Shown here: piece by piece, positions 11,860-24,050 of the stretch | Layout: the number at the start of each line of letters is the position of its first letter | Numbering within the stretch: the stretch's first letter is position 1 | Origin: Megaleporinus macrocephalus | Taxonomy: Eukaryota; Chordata; Actinopteri; Characiformes; Anostomidae | Reading direction: 5' to 3' | Assembly (NCBI GenBank): GCA_021613375.1 | Contig: CM038702.1 | Span: 25,640,349-25,704,348 of the forward strand | DNA length: 64,000 bases | Made by a program: the position numbers and the translations under genes | The notes under the pieces: generated by a model | The model's database searches: none | What the model saw: the letters and a program-made list of their open reading frames with translations, nothing else | What the model was told of the DNA's origin: nothing

Positions 11860-12470
11860 CTTTCTTTAAACTTACAAGCAAGTAAGTAAGCTTTCAGTTT
11901 ACTTTTTATGTACTTCTCAGTGATATACTAAACACAACCATACTTATACTATATAAGTATACTTCGGATATACTGACAAGTATATAGAACAGTCTAAGTA
12001 TATTTGACCTTTACTTGTACTGCATCTTTAGATTGAGCTATACTTAAGGGCTGTATAAGTGAATATTCTTGTCCTGCACAAAAACACATGCAGTACAATA
12101 TTTGTTTGGTAAATTTGATTTAAAAAAGATTTGTAAAGATACAGATATGTTTCTTAACCTAGTCACATATGTTAAAGAAGCAGAAGTATTATGTTAAGTT
12201 CACTTAAAGAAAACTTTCACATATACTTTTGAAGATGAATTAACAAACTAGTAAACTAACAGTAAACTCATATATTTACTTCTAGTGTAGCAGCAGTACA
12301 ACAGGTGTAAACTGGTCATGTACTTGAAGTATACTACTTAAAAGTATACTTTAATAAACTAGAAATTGGGCCAATTTAGTCCCAAGAAGTATTAAAATAG
12401 AACATACACAAGTGTTCTACTAGTACAATGATATTTTTTATTGTAACTACATTAAGTATACTTATTTTCT
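11860..12470. repeat. AAGTATACTT-rich palindromic repeat region
   Basis: Many short self-complementary motifs: AGTATACTT, ATAAGTATACTTCGGATATAC, GTATACTACTTAAAAGTATAC, AAGTATACTTATTTTC. The density suggests a non-autonomous element or tandem palindrome family. No terminal repeats or coding sequence could be defined, so the borders are approximate. Confidence 0.45.
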
Positions 12471-12993
12471 GTAAGCGTGGTCTGTCCACAAATGGTGTTC
12501 CCACCAATCACAAGGCTGATGTAGCAGATGTCTTTCATGGATAAACTTAAAGAGAGTGCTAACAACAAAAATGAGCATTAAGCATGAGACTGAGCTAGCA
12601 AGTACATCTAATCATTTGGCCAAGCCAGCATTCCCTCCATGCACATTTAGCAACAAGGTTAATAGTAGTGTTTTAGTGAACTGCGGTCACAGCAAGGTCT
12701 ACACCACCACCTGTAGCCTGTGTCACTCATTTTTCCCCACTTCAGTTGCACTGTTGTGTTTAGTTCTGCTTTAGTGACATGGCAAGTTGGGAGCCATGGA
12801 CTGAGGGCAGTCAATCATACACAATCAAATAAATATTAAATATTAGGGTTGTAGAGTTATAGAATATTCAAATGCTGATTCATTCCACAATAAAAGGTGA
12901 ACTGGTAGCCGGTGAGAGGATCATGATTAGGTTTAAAGAGAGCAATCACCAAAGTAAGAAGAGGTGAAAGTGAGACTGCTGCTTTGAGGATAT

Positions 12994-13210
12994 CTGCAAC
13001 TATGTTTCTATGTTCTATTCTCTATCATTAGACCAAAAGCACACTGCAAGGACCTGCATGATGACAATTGGTGGTTCCATAAACTTTCCAGTTTAGAAAC
13101 AGTAGTACTTACTGACAAACACATCATTGCTATAGATGCGTTTTTGTTTAACGTCATCACAGAGATGCACACGCAGCTACAGGGCAGAAATCAGCAACAA
13201 TAACAAGGAG
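12994..13210 (-). repeat. 217-bp near-identical duplication, copy 2, with exon-like cassette
   Basis: This is the partner of 9103-9319, same orientation, 3.7 kb away. The acceptor tract and the GTAAGTACT donor are both unchanged. The 64-base segment is at 13176-13113 and differs by one base (GAA to AAA, Glu to Lys), keeping the frame open. The high identity suggests a recent duplication or a young repeat family. Flanking sequence outside the repeat is unrelated. Confidence 0.85.
13113..13176 (-). other. exon-like cassette, copy 2 (64 bases)
   Basis: Same structure as the cassette at 9222-9285, with one Glu-to-Lys change and identical splice-like signals. Two near-identical cassettes in one intron on one strand resemble a duplicated alternative exon, but a repeat that happens to carry the signals is equally possible. 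Confidence 0.35.
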
Positions 13211-14449
13211 TTATTCAATTAAGGTAATTAACAAAGAAGAAAACAACTAAAATATTCCAGCAGAAGTGCTATAACATTTATATTACAGACAAATCACAAA
13301 CAGGTGTTTTATTCCAGCCAGTGTTTATGTTCAGTGGGTTGAGCGTGAGTCTGTCAGCCAGAGAACTAAGAGGAAAAATCTATTCTTCCATTCTATGCAA
13401 AATATTTCCACTGGAAACGTACATTGCTCAGTTAGCGTGGTGAGACAGTGGACTCAGATTGTGCTACTCAATGGAAATTTAGACCTCAGAGAAAGCTCAG
13501 CTAAATCCCGTTAAGAAAGAGCTACGTAACTGATGAGGGCTGAGAAACCTGTACACTGAAACAAATCCCTTGTTTTCTGCACCCTCATTAAACAAACTGA
13601 TGCAGGTGACACAAAAGAAACCCAAAACAGCTTTTTGGATTTTCATTCAAATCAAAGTCATCCCCTCATTGTTGTTCCACCTCAGGCCTGAAATGGGATC
13701 AGTGGTATGATTTTGATATGGAATAAATCCATGAGGTACAAATATCCCCAAGCACATGGCTTTTATTAGTCACGAGTTGGACTACATTCTTTGATGATGA
13801 GGTCAGAGAGTGCCGGAGACGTTTGTTTGTCACCAGTCTTTCCAGGAACCCTAGCAGGGGGAAGCCCAAAACCACATCTGAAGCTCTCCCCCTCTGTAAA
13901 GAGTGCTACTCAACTAGACCCACTGTCCACTGAACTCTTGCACTTGTACTTAATGGCCACTTATTAGAATCCCTAACCCCTACCTTGAATTTTTTACTTT
14001 CTTTCCGCTTTGATAGGACCTATGTTTAGATGCAGTTAAATCCAGTACTTAGGATTTTACAAAAACTAATGAAACAGGCTACCTGCCTGTACTTAAACAA
14101 TAAACTCTTACATACATATAAAGCTGAGTGGTTTTTTTTATTTGTCATATTTTCATTTGAATTTTCCATCCTACCTTAAATGTTGTGGTGCCTTAAAGGT
14201 ACACTGGATTTCAAACTAGAAGCAGGCAAACACTAAGCTAACATAAGCTTACCCTAATAAATGCTTCAAATTTAGGCGAGATATTTAATATCTATTTAAC
14301 TGCCTATGCTGGATCGGTGATGACTCTGACACTGCGCTGCCGAGATGCCTAACAACATGGTAGCAGTGCAATTGCGAAATACTATGAATAGTATACAGTT
14401 ATAGACTGTAACACAGTTTATCAGCCATCACCCTGCCTGATTCATGACT

Positions 14450-15190
14450 GGTCAGTTTCTCATCAAAAAGCCATTGTTGTCCAGATGTTGTCTGCAAGGG
14501 GCCCATCACCCAAAAATATCCAGCCAAGAGTAGCTCTTTAGTCTGACCACTGAATGATGAAACCAACATAGAGCAGGTATTATTTAGGTGGTGGGTCATT
14601 CTCAGCACTGCAGTGACACTGACATCATGGTGGTGTGTCAGTGTGTGTTCTACAGTACAACAGAATCAGACACATCAGTGCTGCTAGAGTTTTAAACACT
14701 GTTTCCACTCACCATCCACTCTATTAGACACGACTACCTTATTGGTCCACCTTGTAAATGTAAAGTCAGAGATGATAGCTCATTTGTTGCTACACAGTTT
14801 GTGCTCTCTAGTCCTTCATCAGTGGTCATAGGACACTACCCACAGGACACTGTTGGTTGGTTAGTCTTGGTTTGTGGACTATTCTCAGTCCAGCAGTAAC
14901 ACTGAGGCATATAAACACTCCAGCAGCAGCACTGCTGTGTCTAATCCAATTACTCCAGCACAACACATACTAACACACCACCACAACATCAATATCACAG
15001 CAGTGATGTAAATGATCCACCACAAAAATAGCACATGTGGTGGTTCTGTGAGGGTCCTGACCAAACATAACAAAGTATGTAGAGAAACTCATGGACTACA
15101 ATCTGTAATTGTAGAACTACAAGGTGCTCTTATACGGTAGGTAGAGCTGATAAGTGGACAGATTGTATACACATGTAGGAGATGAACACA
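14450..15190. repeat. Dispersed otophysan repeat, longest copy (~740 bp)
   Basis: Motifs in order: CCAAAAATATCCAGCCAAGAG, GTGGTGGGTCATTCTCAGCA, GCAGTGACACTGACATCATGG, ATTGGTCCACCTTGTAAATG, CAGTAACACTGAGG, GTAATTGTAGAACTACAAGG. The CATTCTCAGCA / CTATTCTCAGTCC segments and the CACTGACA / GTAACACTGAGG segments are internally related. I recall this family as frequent in catfish and characin genomes; coding capacity is absent. Confidence 0.75.
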
Positions 15191-15486
15191 TTGCATTCAA
15201 ATCGTTGGCCAGCACACTTACTGTGTAAAACGCTAGTGAGTTTGTGAATCGTGATGAAACAGAAAAAGGTCAAAGTGCAAGTCAGTATTGATGGCAAGCT
15301 GGTTTGTTTCTTGGTGCTAAATTATAGATTGGGTGGTTCAACCGTGCCCTAATGCTCCAGCCTGGAGCTGCAGGCGCGTAATATGGATTTCTTTGGGTGG
15401 GCGTTTTGTCTTGCATGTTTAACCACACTGGTGTGGTTTTGGATGTATCACTGGTGTCCTCTGGGCAACTGAGAGGGAGATAGAGC

Positions 15487-15698
<212 letters not shown>

Positions 15699-16544
15699 AG
15701 AGAACCACTGGCCTACTCAGACTGTTTTAATAATGGATGTTAGAAGAGTCTCTGAGTTACACAGAAAAGTACTGTAGCAATTCTACTCCACTGCTACATC
15801 TCAAGGCAAAACAGTGTAGAGAATAATGAACAAAGAAACAGGACAAAACAATACACAGATGAAGAGAGAAGGAGAGAGAGGAGTGACCAATTGATGAGAG
15901 TAGAGAAACTGGTAAAGAGATCAAAAGAGGGAGCAAAAGTGATAGGAAGAGTGTGAGAGATAAAAAGACAAAGAAAGAAGCAGTACAAGAGAAAGACACA
16001 AAGAAACAGAAGTGAAAACAAAGAAAAAGAGAAAAAATAAAAGAGTAAGACAGAGAGAGATGTGTTTCCAGTCGTTCGTCAGCAGTCCCCTACCACAGTC
16101 CACTGCGGTCCATTACACGGCTGGCCGCTCTTTTGCTGTGTGTTTGGTCCTGTGGGAAATAACTCAGGGTTAAAGTGAACTGTGAGTTGTTCTGAGTGAT
16201 CAGTGGGGAGGGGCGGAGTCCACCTGACCACATCAATAATCCAGAGGCGCTCTTCCTTAGGCAGTGACTACATGCTTCTGTGTGCTTCTCCACTACATAA
16301 GAGACAAAAGGGTCTTTCATCCGGTCCACTTGTGCAGCGTGTGATTCATTCTGCCGCTGTGTCACTGGTAGCATTCCTCTCTGAGTGATAAAGTTGTTCA
16401 GTTCCAGTCCACACACATTTTAGCTTTATAGAAGACAAATAGTGACCAGTATCCTACAGCATGCACTGTATCAGTCTACTGTAAAAGAAACTTCTACGTC
16501 TTGGGTTTATACTTTACTGGTATACAGTTAGTTGTGGACCTACA

Positions 16545-16850
16545 ACATAGGTGTTTCAAATAAAGAGACCAAGGAGTGTCAGTACAAGGTACCTTGTTCT
16601 AAAAAAGTAACCTATACATGGAAGTACTGGGTAAAAATTTCTTATAAAGGCATGAATGTGTAGAAGTATAATGTGGGTGTTTCTAATAAAGTGGCCAATG
16701 AGTGTAAGTACAAGTTTGGTGTTTTTCTAATAAAGTGGCCAGTGAGTGGAAGTTCAAAGTAGGTGTTTCCCATAAGGTGGCCAGTGAGGCCAAGTAAGGG
16801 TTTCAAGTGGACAGTGGGGGGAACTTGGTTAATAGGGGTTTCTAAAACTT
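16545..16850 (+). repeat. Minisatellite, ~41-bp unit, about five degenerate units
   Basis: Each unit carries GTGTTTCTAATAAAGTGGCC followed by AGTGAGTGGAAGTACAAG. Units at about 16550, 16672, 16715, 16760 and 16800 grow more diverged to the right. The same unit occurs in other parts of the window and in reverse orientation at 63.8 kb. Confidence 0.85.
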
Positions 16851-18149
16851 TGTGCATTTAAAGAAATAGATTTACAAACATATTGCTTATTATAAATTAA
16901 ATTGCCACTATTTGTTAATTGCACTATGAAAGTTGCATAAAAATAACTGCTGGCTAACTTTTTTAGTATTTATAGTTAGCTATATTCATATGTTTGGTCA
17001 AGCTGCTCCTTTAAAGATATCTTGATCTCTGCCTACCACATATGTAGCTTACACTTAATTACCATGGATAATAAACTCCCTATACTAAGAAATTAACTGA
17101 AAATCAGGTTAACTTAAAACATATGTATATGTAACAGGCTGTTTATATCTTTAACAGAATTATAATGAAATTATAAGGAAACGGTTAAGGTTCCGCTTTA
17201 ACTTAAGAGGCCAGATCAACGTCTCTGGAGCAGCATATGTTCAAACTTAGTGAATGTCACACTTAGCAAACGTAATTACTGGGAAGGTTTTCAGTACATG
17301 TTCGAATAGATGTTGTCTCCGGATCTCGTTTGTGTAGTTTCTGTGAAAGGATTTTGGATTTGAGATTATGTACCACAAGGGAAAAGGACCAAAGCCTTCC
17401 CAAGCCAGAGGTGCCATAGTGAGTGCATTTGTATGCCCGCTCAGGCCAATAGCAGGCTCCATTCAGCCTCCCCAGTGTCTGCACGGTGAGTTTCAGTCAA
17501 CTCGCCATACAAGGCACGTTTAATCGCTTTAGTAAGGTCGTAAAAAGAGATTAACTGCGGGTCTACACTTTTATGAGAGCTGGTTGTCGGTTTATGGTCA
17601 CTGTGCCAGCACTCCGGTGTAGGTGGCTCACTGAGATCACTATAACTCACCGCATCTTCACTCCCACCCCTCACAAACCACTCCACCATCCATAAAACTC
17701 CTTCAGAGGGCAACTACTATAAGAAACGACAGATTTACAATCAGCCCCACAAGTGTCATATATGATCTGGAGTATCACAGTCACATGAACTAATCTGACC
17801 TAATATCACTGGATAATGATGTAGGGCTGCTTCAGTATGGAGCCTTTGTTCATTGTTATAGGTCCATATGAACAGTATGCCATGCGTCAGAAAGTCTGTA
17901 GGAGATTAGTGTTTGACACAGGTTGTGATGAGTGTTTGCACTGGTATAAAATAAGCAGTTTGCACTGGTATGAAATATGTTTTCATTTATTGTTAGCTAC
18001 ATAAAACTAAAGAAACAGATTTTGGACACTTAACATATCTTAGCTGATCATCTACATCTTTGGTAAGAAGAAAAGGCCATAGTATGGATGATGTTTGTAG
18101 ATGTGCATTGATTTACTGATTCTCAGCCTATTCAACCTACGATGATGGA

Positions 18150-18545
18150 CTCGGGAATTAAAAGCTGTGGGCCCCTAATTGCAGAAAGGGTGAAGAAACT
18201 TTGCTATTTAATGAGGAACTTCATAAAAACATGAAGGCCACAGCAGCAAACACAGCATGCCTGCGTTTGATTGTAGGCTCCTGCTGGGAGAAGCTGTTTC
18301 CCATTCATAGCCCAAATCTAAAGTCTTCCAAACTCGATTAACTTTCCATGCCTGGGCCGGCCTCCAATTATAGACTCCCCCTCCCATTGGCTGGATCCCA
18401 AAAGGGCATAAGAATAAATTAACTTTATGCAAATGAAGCTTTTTGTTCCTTTCACCAAGTTAGCCCGTTTGATGCTACTTGTTGCCAGGGGAGACTGGTG
18501 GGCGGAGTCCAATCACCAGCCTCAACAAATATTTAAGTAGGGTCT
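18150..18545. promoter_or_regulatory. Possible regulatory element in sema3c intron 1
   Basis: This stretch is free of recognised repeats and more balanced in base composition than its surroundings. It contains a perfect octamer ATGCAAAT (18427-18434, POU-type), a GC box GGGCGG (18500-18505) with CCAAT four bases on (18509-18513), and homeodomain cores such as CTAATTGCAG and CCAATTATAG. Enhancer or alternative promoter activity is inferred; conservation could not be tested. Confidence 0.3.
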
Positions 18546-19356
18546 TAAAAATGCCCAGAATCCATGTTTTCTCTCAAGATTGAGAGGGGTCGCACCATAA
18601 AGACTTGACTTTAAACCTCTGCCAAACGCCACTAGACTTTAGTTGAACAAAAGCGCGGTTTGTTGGCCTCGTTTCGCTTGGCTACACTCTCGTAATACAG
18701 TGTGTAAGTGATTTCACGCATACTGTTCGGCCCTAAGGCTCTGTCCAGGCAACCTAAACATTCTCACTTACTCATGTGCACAAAGACCCCTGTCCTGACT
18801 TGGTGGAAAGAGAGAAAGAAAGTGAGAGAGAGTGGTCTTGAGTGATTGACAGCTAATATTTTGCTGGCAGAGAAAATATCATTTGGACAGGTGAACCCCA
18901 CAGGGACGGTTAGGATATCAGGAACGATGCGGGACCACCCAGGGCGAAAAGAGGGAGGCGACAGAGTCGTCAGACTGTCTGTCCACTTGACATTACCCAC
19001 ATTCCTGCTCTAGATTCAGCAACACTCGTAGCAATCGTCCCTGAAGAAGAGATTGTGGAACACACAGATGAAGCAAAATCAAAGCAGCAAACCAAAGAAC
19101 AGTCAAGATTTTTGGCTTTTCTTTTACTACTTAATAGGCAAACACCAGTAATTCTTTACATGTTAGAAAATAGAGCAATAAAAATTAAAGAAATTGACCA
19201 AAAGAAATAGTCAAAATTACTTACAATTAAATCGCATCACAATAACACCAAAAGTGGACCCAAGTTTTCATTTGAACCAAAGTTTTCATTTGGACAATTC
19301 AAGTTGATGTAGTAGATTAATAACTTTTAATGTAAGTTAATGTAAAAAAAAGTTAT

Positions 19357-19425
19357 TTTGGAGCTTTTCTATTGGTCCATTCATCATATAAAGGGCAGAT
19401 GTAATTTACAAATTATATATAAACA
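19357..19425 (+). repeat. Short dispersed repeat (TTTCTATTGGTCCATTCAT family), copy 2
   Basis: GAGCTTTTCTATTGGTCCAT then TCATCATATAAAGGGCAGATG. Same order as copy 1. Confidence 0.6.
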
Positions 19426-21103
19426 TGAAAATCAACAAAATTTCTACTTTGCAAAGTAACAATATGCTGTAAGGTATGCGTATGTGCTACATACAGGTAT
19501 ACTAATGAGGCTTTTTCCCCTCTGCCTTTGTAAAGTAAATAACTTTCCATTGTGTAAAGATTCCAGTTATTGCTCTGTTGCCAGGCAAAAAAAGCATGGA
19601 CACACAAAATTGGACGCATTTGTCATCATTACTTGTGTGAGTCAAACATGCATTGGAATTGGTGTACAAAGACCTCAAAAAGGAGAGAAAACAAGTAAGT
19701 AAGAATATAAGTACATAACATCAACTTTCTCCTTTATCATCGCATTGGTCCAGAGTCTTCGTCCCCAACATCTAGAACATTGTGCTAATAAAAAAAACAA
19801 ATCAATAAAAATTAATTAGAACCATCCGACTCTGCATGCTGTCCATTTAGCCAAGGTCAACTTTGTGTGTGTTGTCATCTCCACTGAGAAAGTCATCAGG
19901 GTTGACCTCCTTCCCTCTAGAGATCAAAACATGTCAAGATCAGCACTGTCACCTTTAACCTAGGACACCATCTGTGTGCTGAGGTTTGCATTATGCTAAT
20001 TGATGACGTATAAGCTTTCATTACTTGTTAGCAACATCAGCCTCGTAGCTTGTTACTTGTTATCAGCCTCGTAGCTCAAATGCCGACCTAAAGAATGAAA
20101 GTGTAACTGTCGAGGAAAATGTACGAAATATGCGTCCAAAAAGTAAATAAAATGTCTCTTATGAGCGTCTCTCATTTATCATCTTTCAGTGTTGATAATC
20201 AAAGCTAGGCATAAGGGTGTAGCCTAACAAAGTAAGGTTTGGTGTGGTTCATGCTACTGACACACCCGCACACAAATGACAGGGTGCTTTTTTCGGAAAT
20301 GCTTGTGATTTCCTTGTGCAGCATGTCAGGATTACTGAGAACTTATATTTCATCGCTGTTTGAAGAAAAGCATTATTTTTCTATATTATTTGAACATGAC
20401 AGCTGATCTTTACATCCTGTGAAAGTTTTATGATGAAACAATTTTTGTTGGAATTTCTGATTCCACTGACTTACACTGAAACTAAAGACAGTTTTGTTCA
20501 CCCCTGGAAAGTTTTTGGAGATTTTTTTTAATTTGGACAACAATGATATGCATAAAAACTCTATTTTGTAAAAGGAAGATTAATCCCAAATATCACAGTT
20601 TGACACATATCACATAAAAATATAAATCAAATATCAAATTAAATCTCCAGCTCAATCAAAAATGCAACCTAAAATATATGTATCATTGTACACCTGATAA
20701 AAAAGCTTCAGGAAACGTCTTAATTAAAATCAATTTCAAACGGAGGTGTTTTCAGTTTTCTTGGCTGGTGAAGTCTAATCATCTTTATTTAAATGGCACT
20801 ACAGTAAAACTAAGGACACTTATTTTATCCTTTTATTATAAATGTAAAGTGTTTTATCAACAGTTTGCAAAAGAAAAAATCAGTTCTTTATACTGTGAAA
20901 GAGTGTTAGAGATAAATGCAGACAGCTGCATGATCACAAAGCCATTTGTAGGAATTTTTTTTATTTTAAAAAGTAGTAACTCAGTAATTCAGAAAGATAA
21001 AGCCGCAAACTCAAACATTTTACATTCAATGTAGTTCCGTTTTCTTGAGGCAGCTGAAACCAACAGCAAAGGTGTGTTCACCTCTCGTTAACCTTCACCC
21101 TTC

Positions 21104-21141
21104 TGTCTCTCTCTCTCTTGTTTTCTCTCTCTCTGTCTCTC

Positions 21142-21181
<40 letters not shown>

Positions 21182-21182
21182 C

Positions 21183-21258
<76 letters not shown>
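21104..21258. repeat. (CT)n microsatellite, ~155 bases
   Basis: CT repeats with interruptions (CCCC, GT). It ends CTCTCTCTGCAG, a chance splice-acceptor look-alike on the plus strand. Confidence 0.98.
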
Positions 21259-21259
<1 letters not shown>

Positions 21260-22108
21260 GGTTCAGTTACAGGGCTGTATTTCCATGCCAGTGTGTAATG
21301 GCCCCTGCTGGAGCTGAAACTCTAGCCGCTATCTTTCCCTCACCGTAACGATCACAGCGCCCCAATTAGCACCTGGCCTCCTCTTCACTTGTCACCAACT
21401 CCTGCTAGGCAACCCACAACCTTCGACCTTACCACAGCCTGTGTGACCCACCAGAAGGAAGTGACTGACTTGTATGTAAAATAGGCCCAGCTAGCATTTG
21501 GGTGCTCTATCACGTTCAGGCAAAAGGAAATCACGGCTTGTTTTCTGCATTTTTCCCCACCAATTTTATTTATATGGTAGATATTCATGGCAATGTGATC
21601 TGATTAGGGAACACAATTAGCCCTGTAATAAAAGTTTTGAGGAGTGGGCTTTACACATACAATAAATATTAATGTTATTTTATGAATAATATCACATTTA
21701 ATAGAGAAACAAATGTGTATTTTCCATTATATGGCTGTCTTTTAAACATCCAATATCCAATAAACTTGGTTATTGGATATTGAAAAATGGTTATACAGCA
21801 TTTTAAAAAGAAATTCAGTTTTATGTTTTCCATTACTTTTTTTAAATTTTCTTTTTCTTTCGATAATGAGAGGAAGAAGACAAAGTATAGGAGGAAGAAC
21901 ATTTGATTAATATATATAACATTATATGGAATAAAATACAACTTAAAACATGCAGTAGTTGCAGTCTCAAATAAAACATGATTGAAAAAGTGAATCTTTT
22001 AATACTATCAATGCAATTAAAATATGAGTAAAATTAATATTTAAAAAAAAAGAATCATACCTGGAAGACCTTTTCCACCATTGGGGACCTGATCATCTAA
22101 AAGAAAGC

Positions 22109-22135
22109 TCTTAGTCTTAGTCTTAGTCTTAGTCA
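22109..22135. repeat. Short tandem hexamer TCTTAG x4
   Basis: Four consecutive units of TCTTAG in unique intronic sequence. Confidence 0.9.
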
Positions 22136-23465
22136 ACCTTTGTCTTGCTCTAACATACCTTACTCCTGATACCTTTAGCTCTATAAAGACAAACTCTTTT
22201 CAAATTGTCCATCTCAATGGACATTGTCCCAAAGAAACTATTCAGAAATGTAGGGTCCAGACCCTATTGAGCTCTAAACCATATCATTCAACAAGAAAAC
22301 TAGGCACCAAGCCGAGTTAACTTCATAAAAAATGCTAAAATGTACAGTAGTGCATCCCTGCAGGAACTAAAGCTGAACATTCCTAGAATAAGTGGGTTAT
22401 TGTTCCAGTAGTTCCCTCCGTTTCACTAGCCAAGCCCTTTAAACTGATTTCCACTTATTACAGCAGATTCAGGCGTATGCATGGCATGGGGCTGTTAACA
22501 TGCGGTTCTTTCAGAGTAAGGTGATATGCTCGGCTCTTCCCTTTGGCAGGCTCAGAGGATGTTTAGATGTCTAAACGTGAGAGAAATGTGTACGTACAGC
22601 AGTGGCAGATGTTGCGGTTGCCCCAGTTGAAAGGCGGGGATAGTGATGACGAAAATAAACCCAGACATTTAGAGTAAAAAACGATTGCAATCAATCTTCT
22701 ATCCTACAGGACCATTTAAGTCTGAATGGGTCCTTGAATGTGATCCAGTAAAGACTACCCGTGACCTTTTTTCCATTGTTACTATATTTCCTCTTCTCAT
22801 AATAGTAATAGCCTCAGAGAAACAACTTTCACTGTGAAAGCTTAAATCTTCTACAAGGAAAAGTCATTTGTTCTTAGACCACAAAACTACTGGTACTTTT
22901 GCAAAACTGCTGATTAGACAAGCAAGAAAACAATCCTATTAAATGTTTAGTGGTCATCTATTAGCTATTTACTATTCCAGTTGATATATTTCTTCATCAC
23001 TCTGCATGTTGTGTCTTCCTTGACAATAAAAGTTTTGGTTAAAGAATAATGTGGAAGTTTTCTTTCTCTCCAAACTTTTGTTAAAAGCACATATTGGAGC
23101 TCTTTTTACCCAAAGGTGAAATAAATAGTTTGAGTGTGGATGAATGCTGATATCGAAAGAAGATAAAATGCATGGCCTTTGGCTTTATTCCTAAGGTAGG
23201 ACATTTTGGATGTTTTGGAGTTTTGCAGTTTACCACAAAATGGTAAAAAAAGGTAATAGTTTGCTATTTAACAGCTAGCAGTGTCCTGCGACCAGAAACT
23301 AACCACTGACAGAGTAGAAGATTACACACATTGTGCAGCAACAGATGAGCTTTGGGATCTATATGGTAGACCAAGGTAGTTTTTTTTTTTTTTATCTTGC
23401 TCCTGCCAAATATGGCAACATTTGTTTCCAGCCTGCTCCAGCCTGTAGTCTCCTTTGAGGAAAAA

Positions 23466-23469
<4 letters not shown>

Positions 23470-23545
<76 letters not shown>
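23470..23545. repeat. (TA)n microsatellite, ~75 bases
   Basis: A perfect TA tract preceded by a nine-A run. Confidence 0.99.
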
Positions 23546-23551
<6 letters not shown>

Positions 23552-23695
23552 ATTTACAAAAAAAAATTCTTTACAGCACTATCCACAGCAATGGTCCAAC
23601 ACTAGGTTTATGCTCGACATATTATAAGTGGCACAAATGGACACACCAGAAATAATCATGTGCATACTCATCTTTGAATCTCTACATTTTTGTTT

Positions 23696-24050
23696 ATGCA
23701 CTGGATTGGATGACTGCCTGATCACTCTTACGGTATAGAAATTGCACGTTTTTGTTCACTTACGGCCCACTGTGTTAGACACACCTACCTTGACTCTCTC
23801 TTGCGTCATAGGACAAAATTTCGATGCCATGAGAAGGATCAGGCAGTCATCCTATCTAGTGCATGCAGTAGCAGGACAACATATGCCCCTTGCACCAGTG
23901 CAACACTCACCAACACACCACCACGTCACACCGGTTCTGAGAGTACTACAACACAATCACACAATCTGTCATAATATGTAACTGGAGAATTACAGATGTG
24001 TGTAAACGGTAAGTGAACCTGACAAAATAGATAACAAGTGTAAAAGTGTC
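23696..24050. repeat. Inverted repeat joined to a degenerate dispersed-repeat copy
   Basis: Arms at 23696-23723 and 23837-23864 are inverted, matching at 26 of 28 positions (core GGATGACTGCCTGATC). The 113-base loop includes CACTGTGTTAGACACACCTACC, a piece of the 14.5 kb repeat family, and more of that family (CAACACACCACCACGTCAC, GGAGAATTACAGATG) continues to about 24050. Confidence 0.65.

Noticed and set aside
17247..17713. Two adjacent minus-strand frames (90 and 71 codons) in GC-moderate DNA
   Set aside because: I considered an old pseudogene, but no family is recognisable and several stops separate them.
21045..21348. Plus-strand exon beginning after CTCTCTCTGCAG
   Set aside because: The acceptor look-alike is formed by the end of the CT microsatellite; no donor or recognisable peptide follows.
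23470..23545. TA tract as a promoter TATA region
   Set aside because: It is a microsatellite; no transcript or gene starts next to it.
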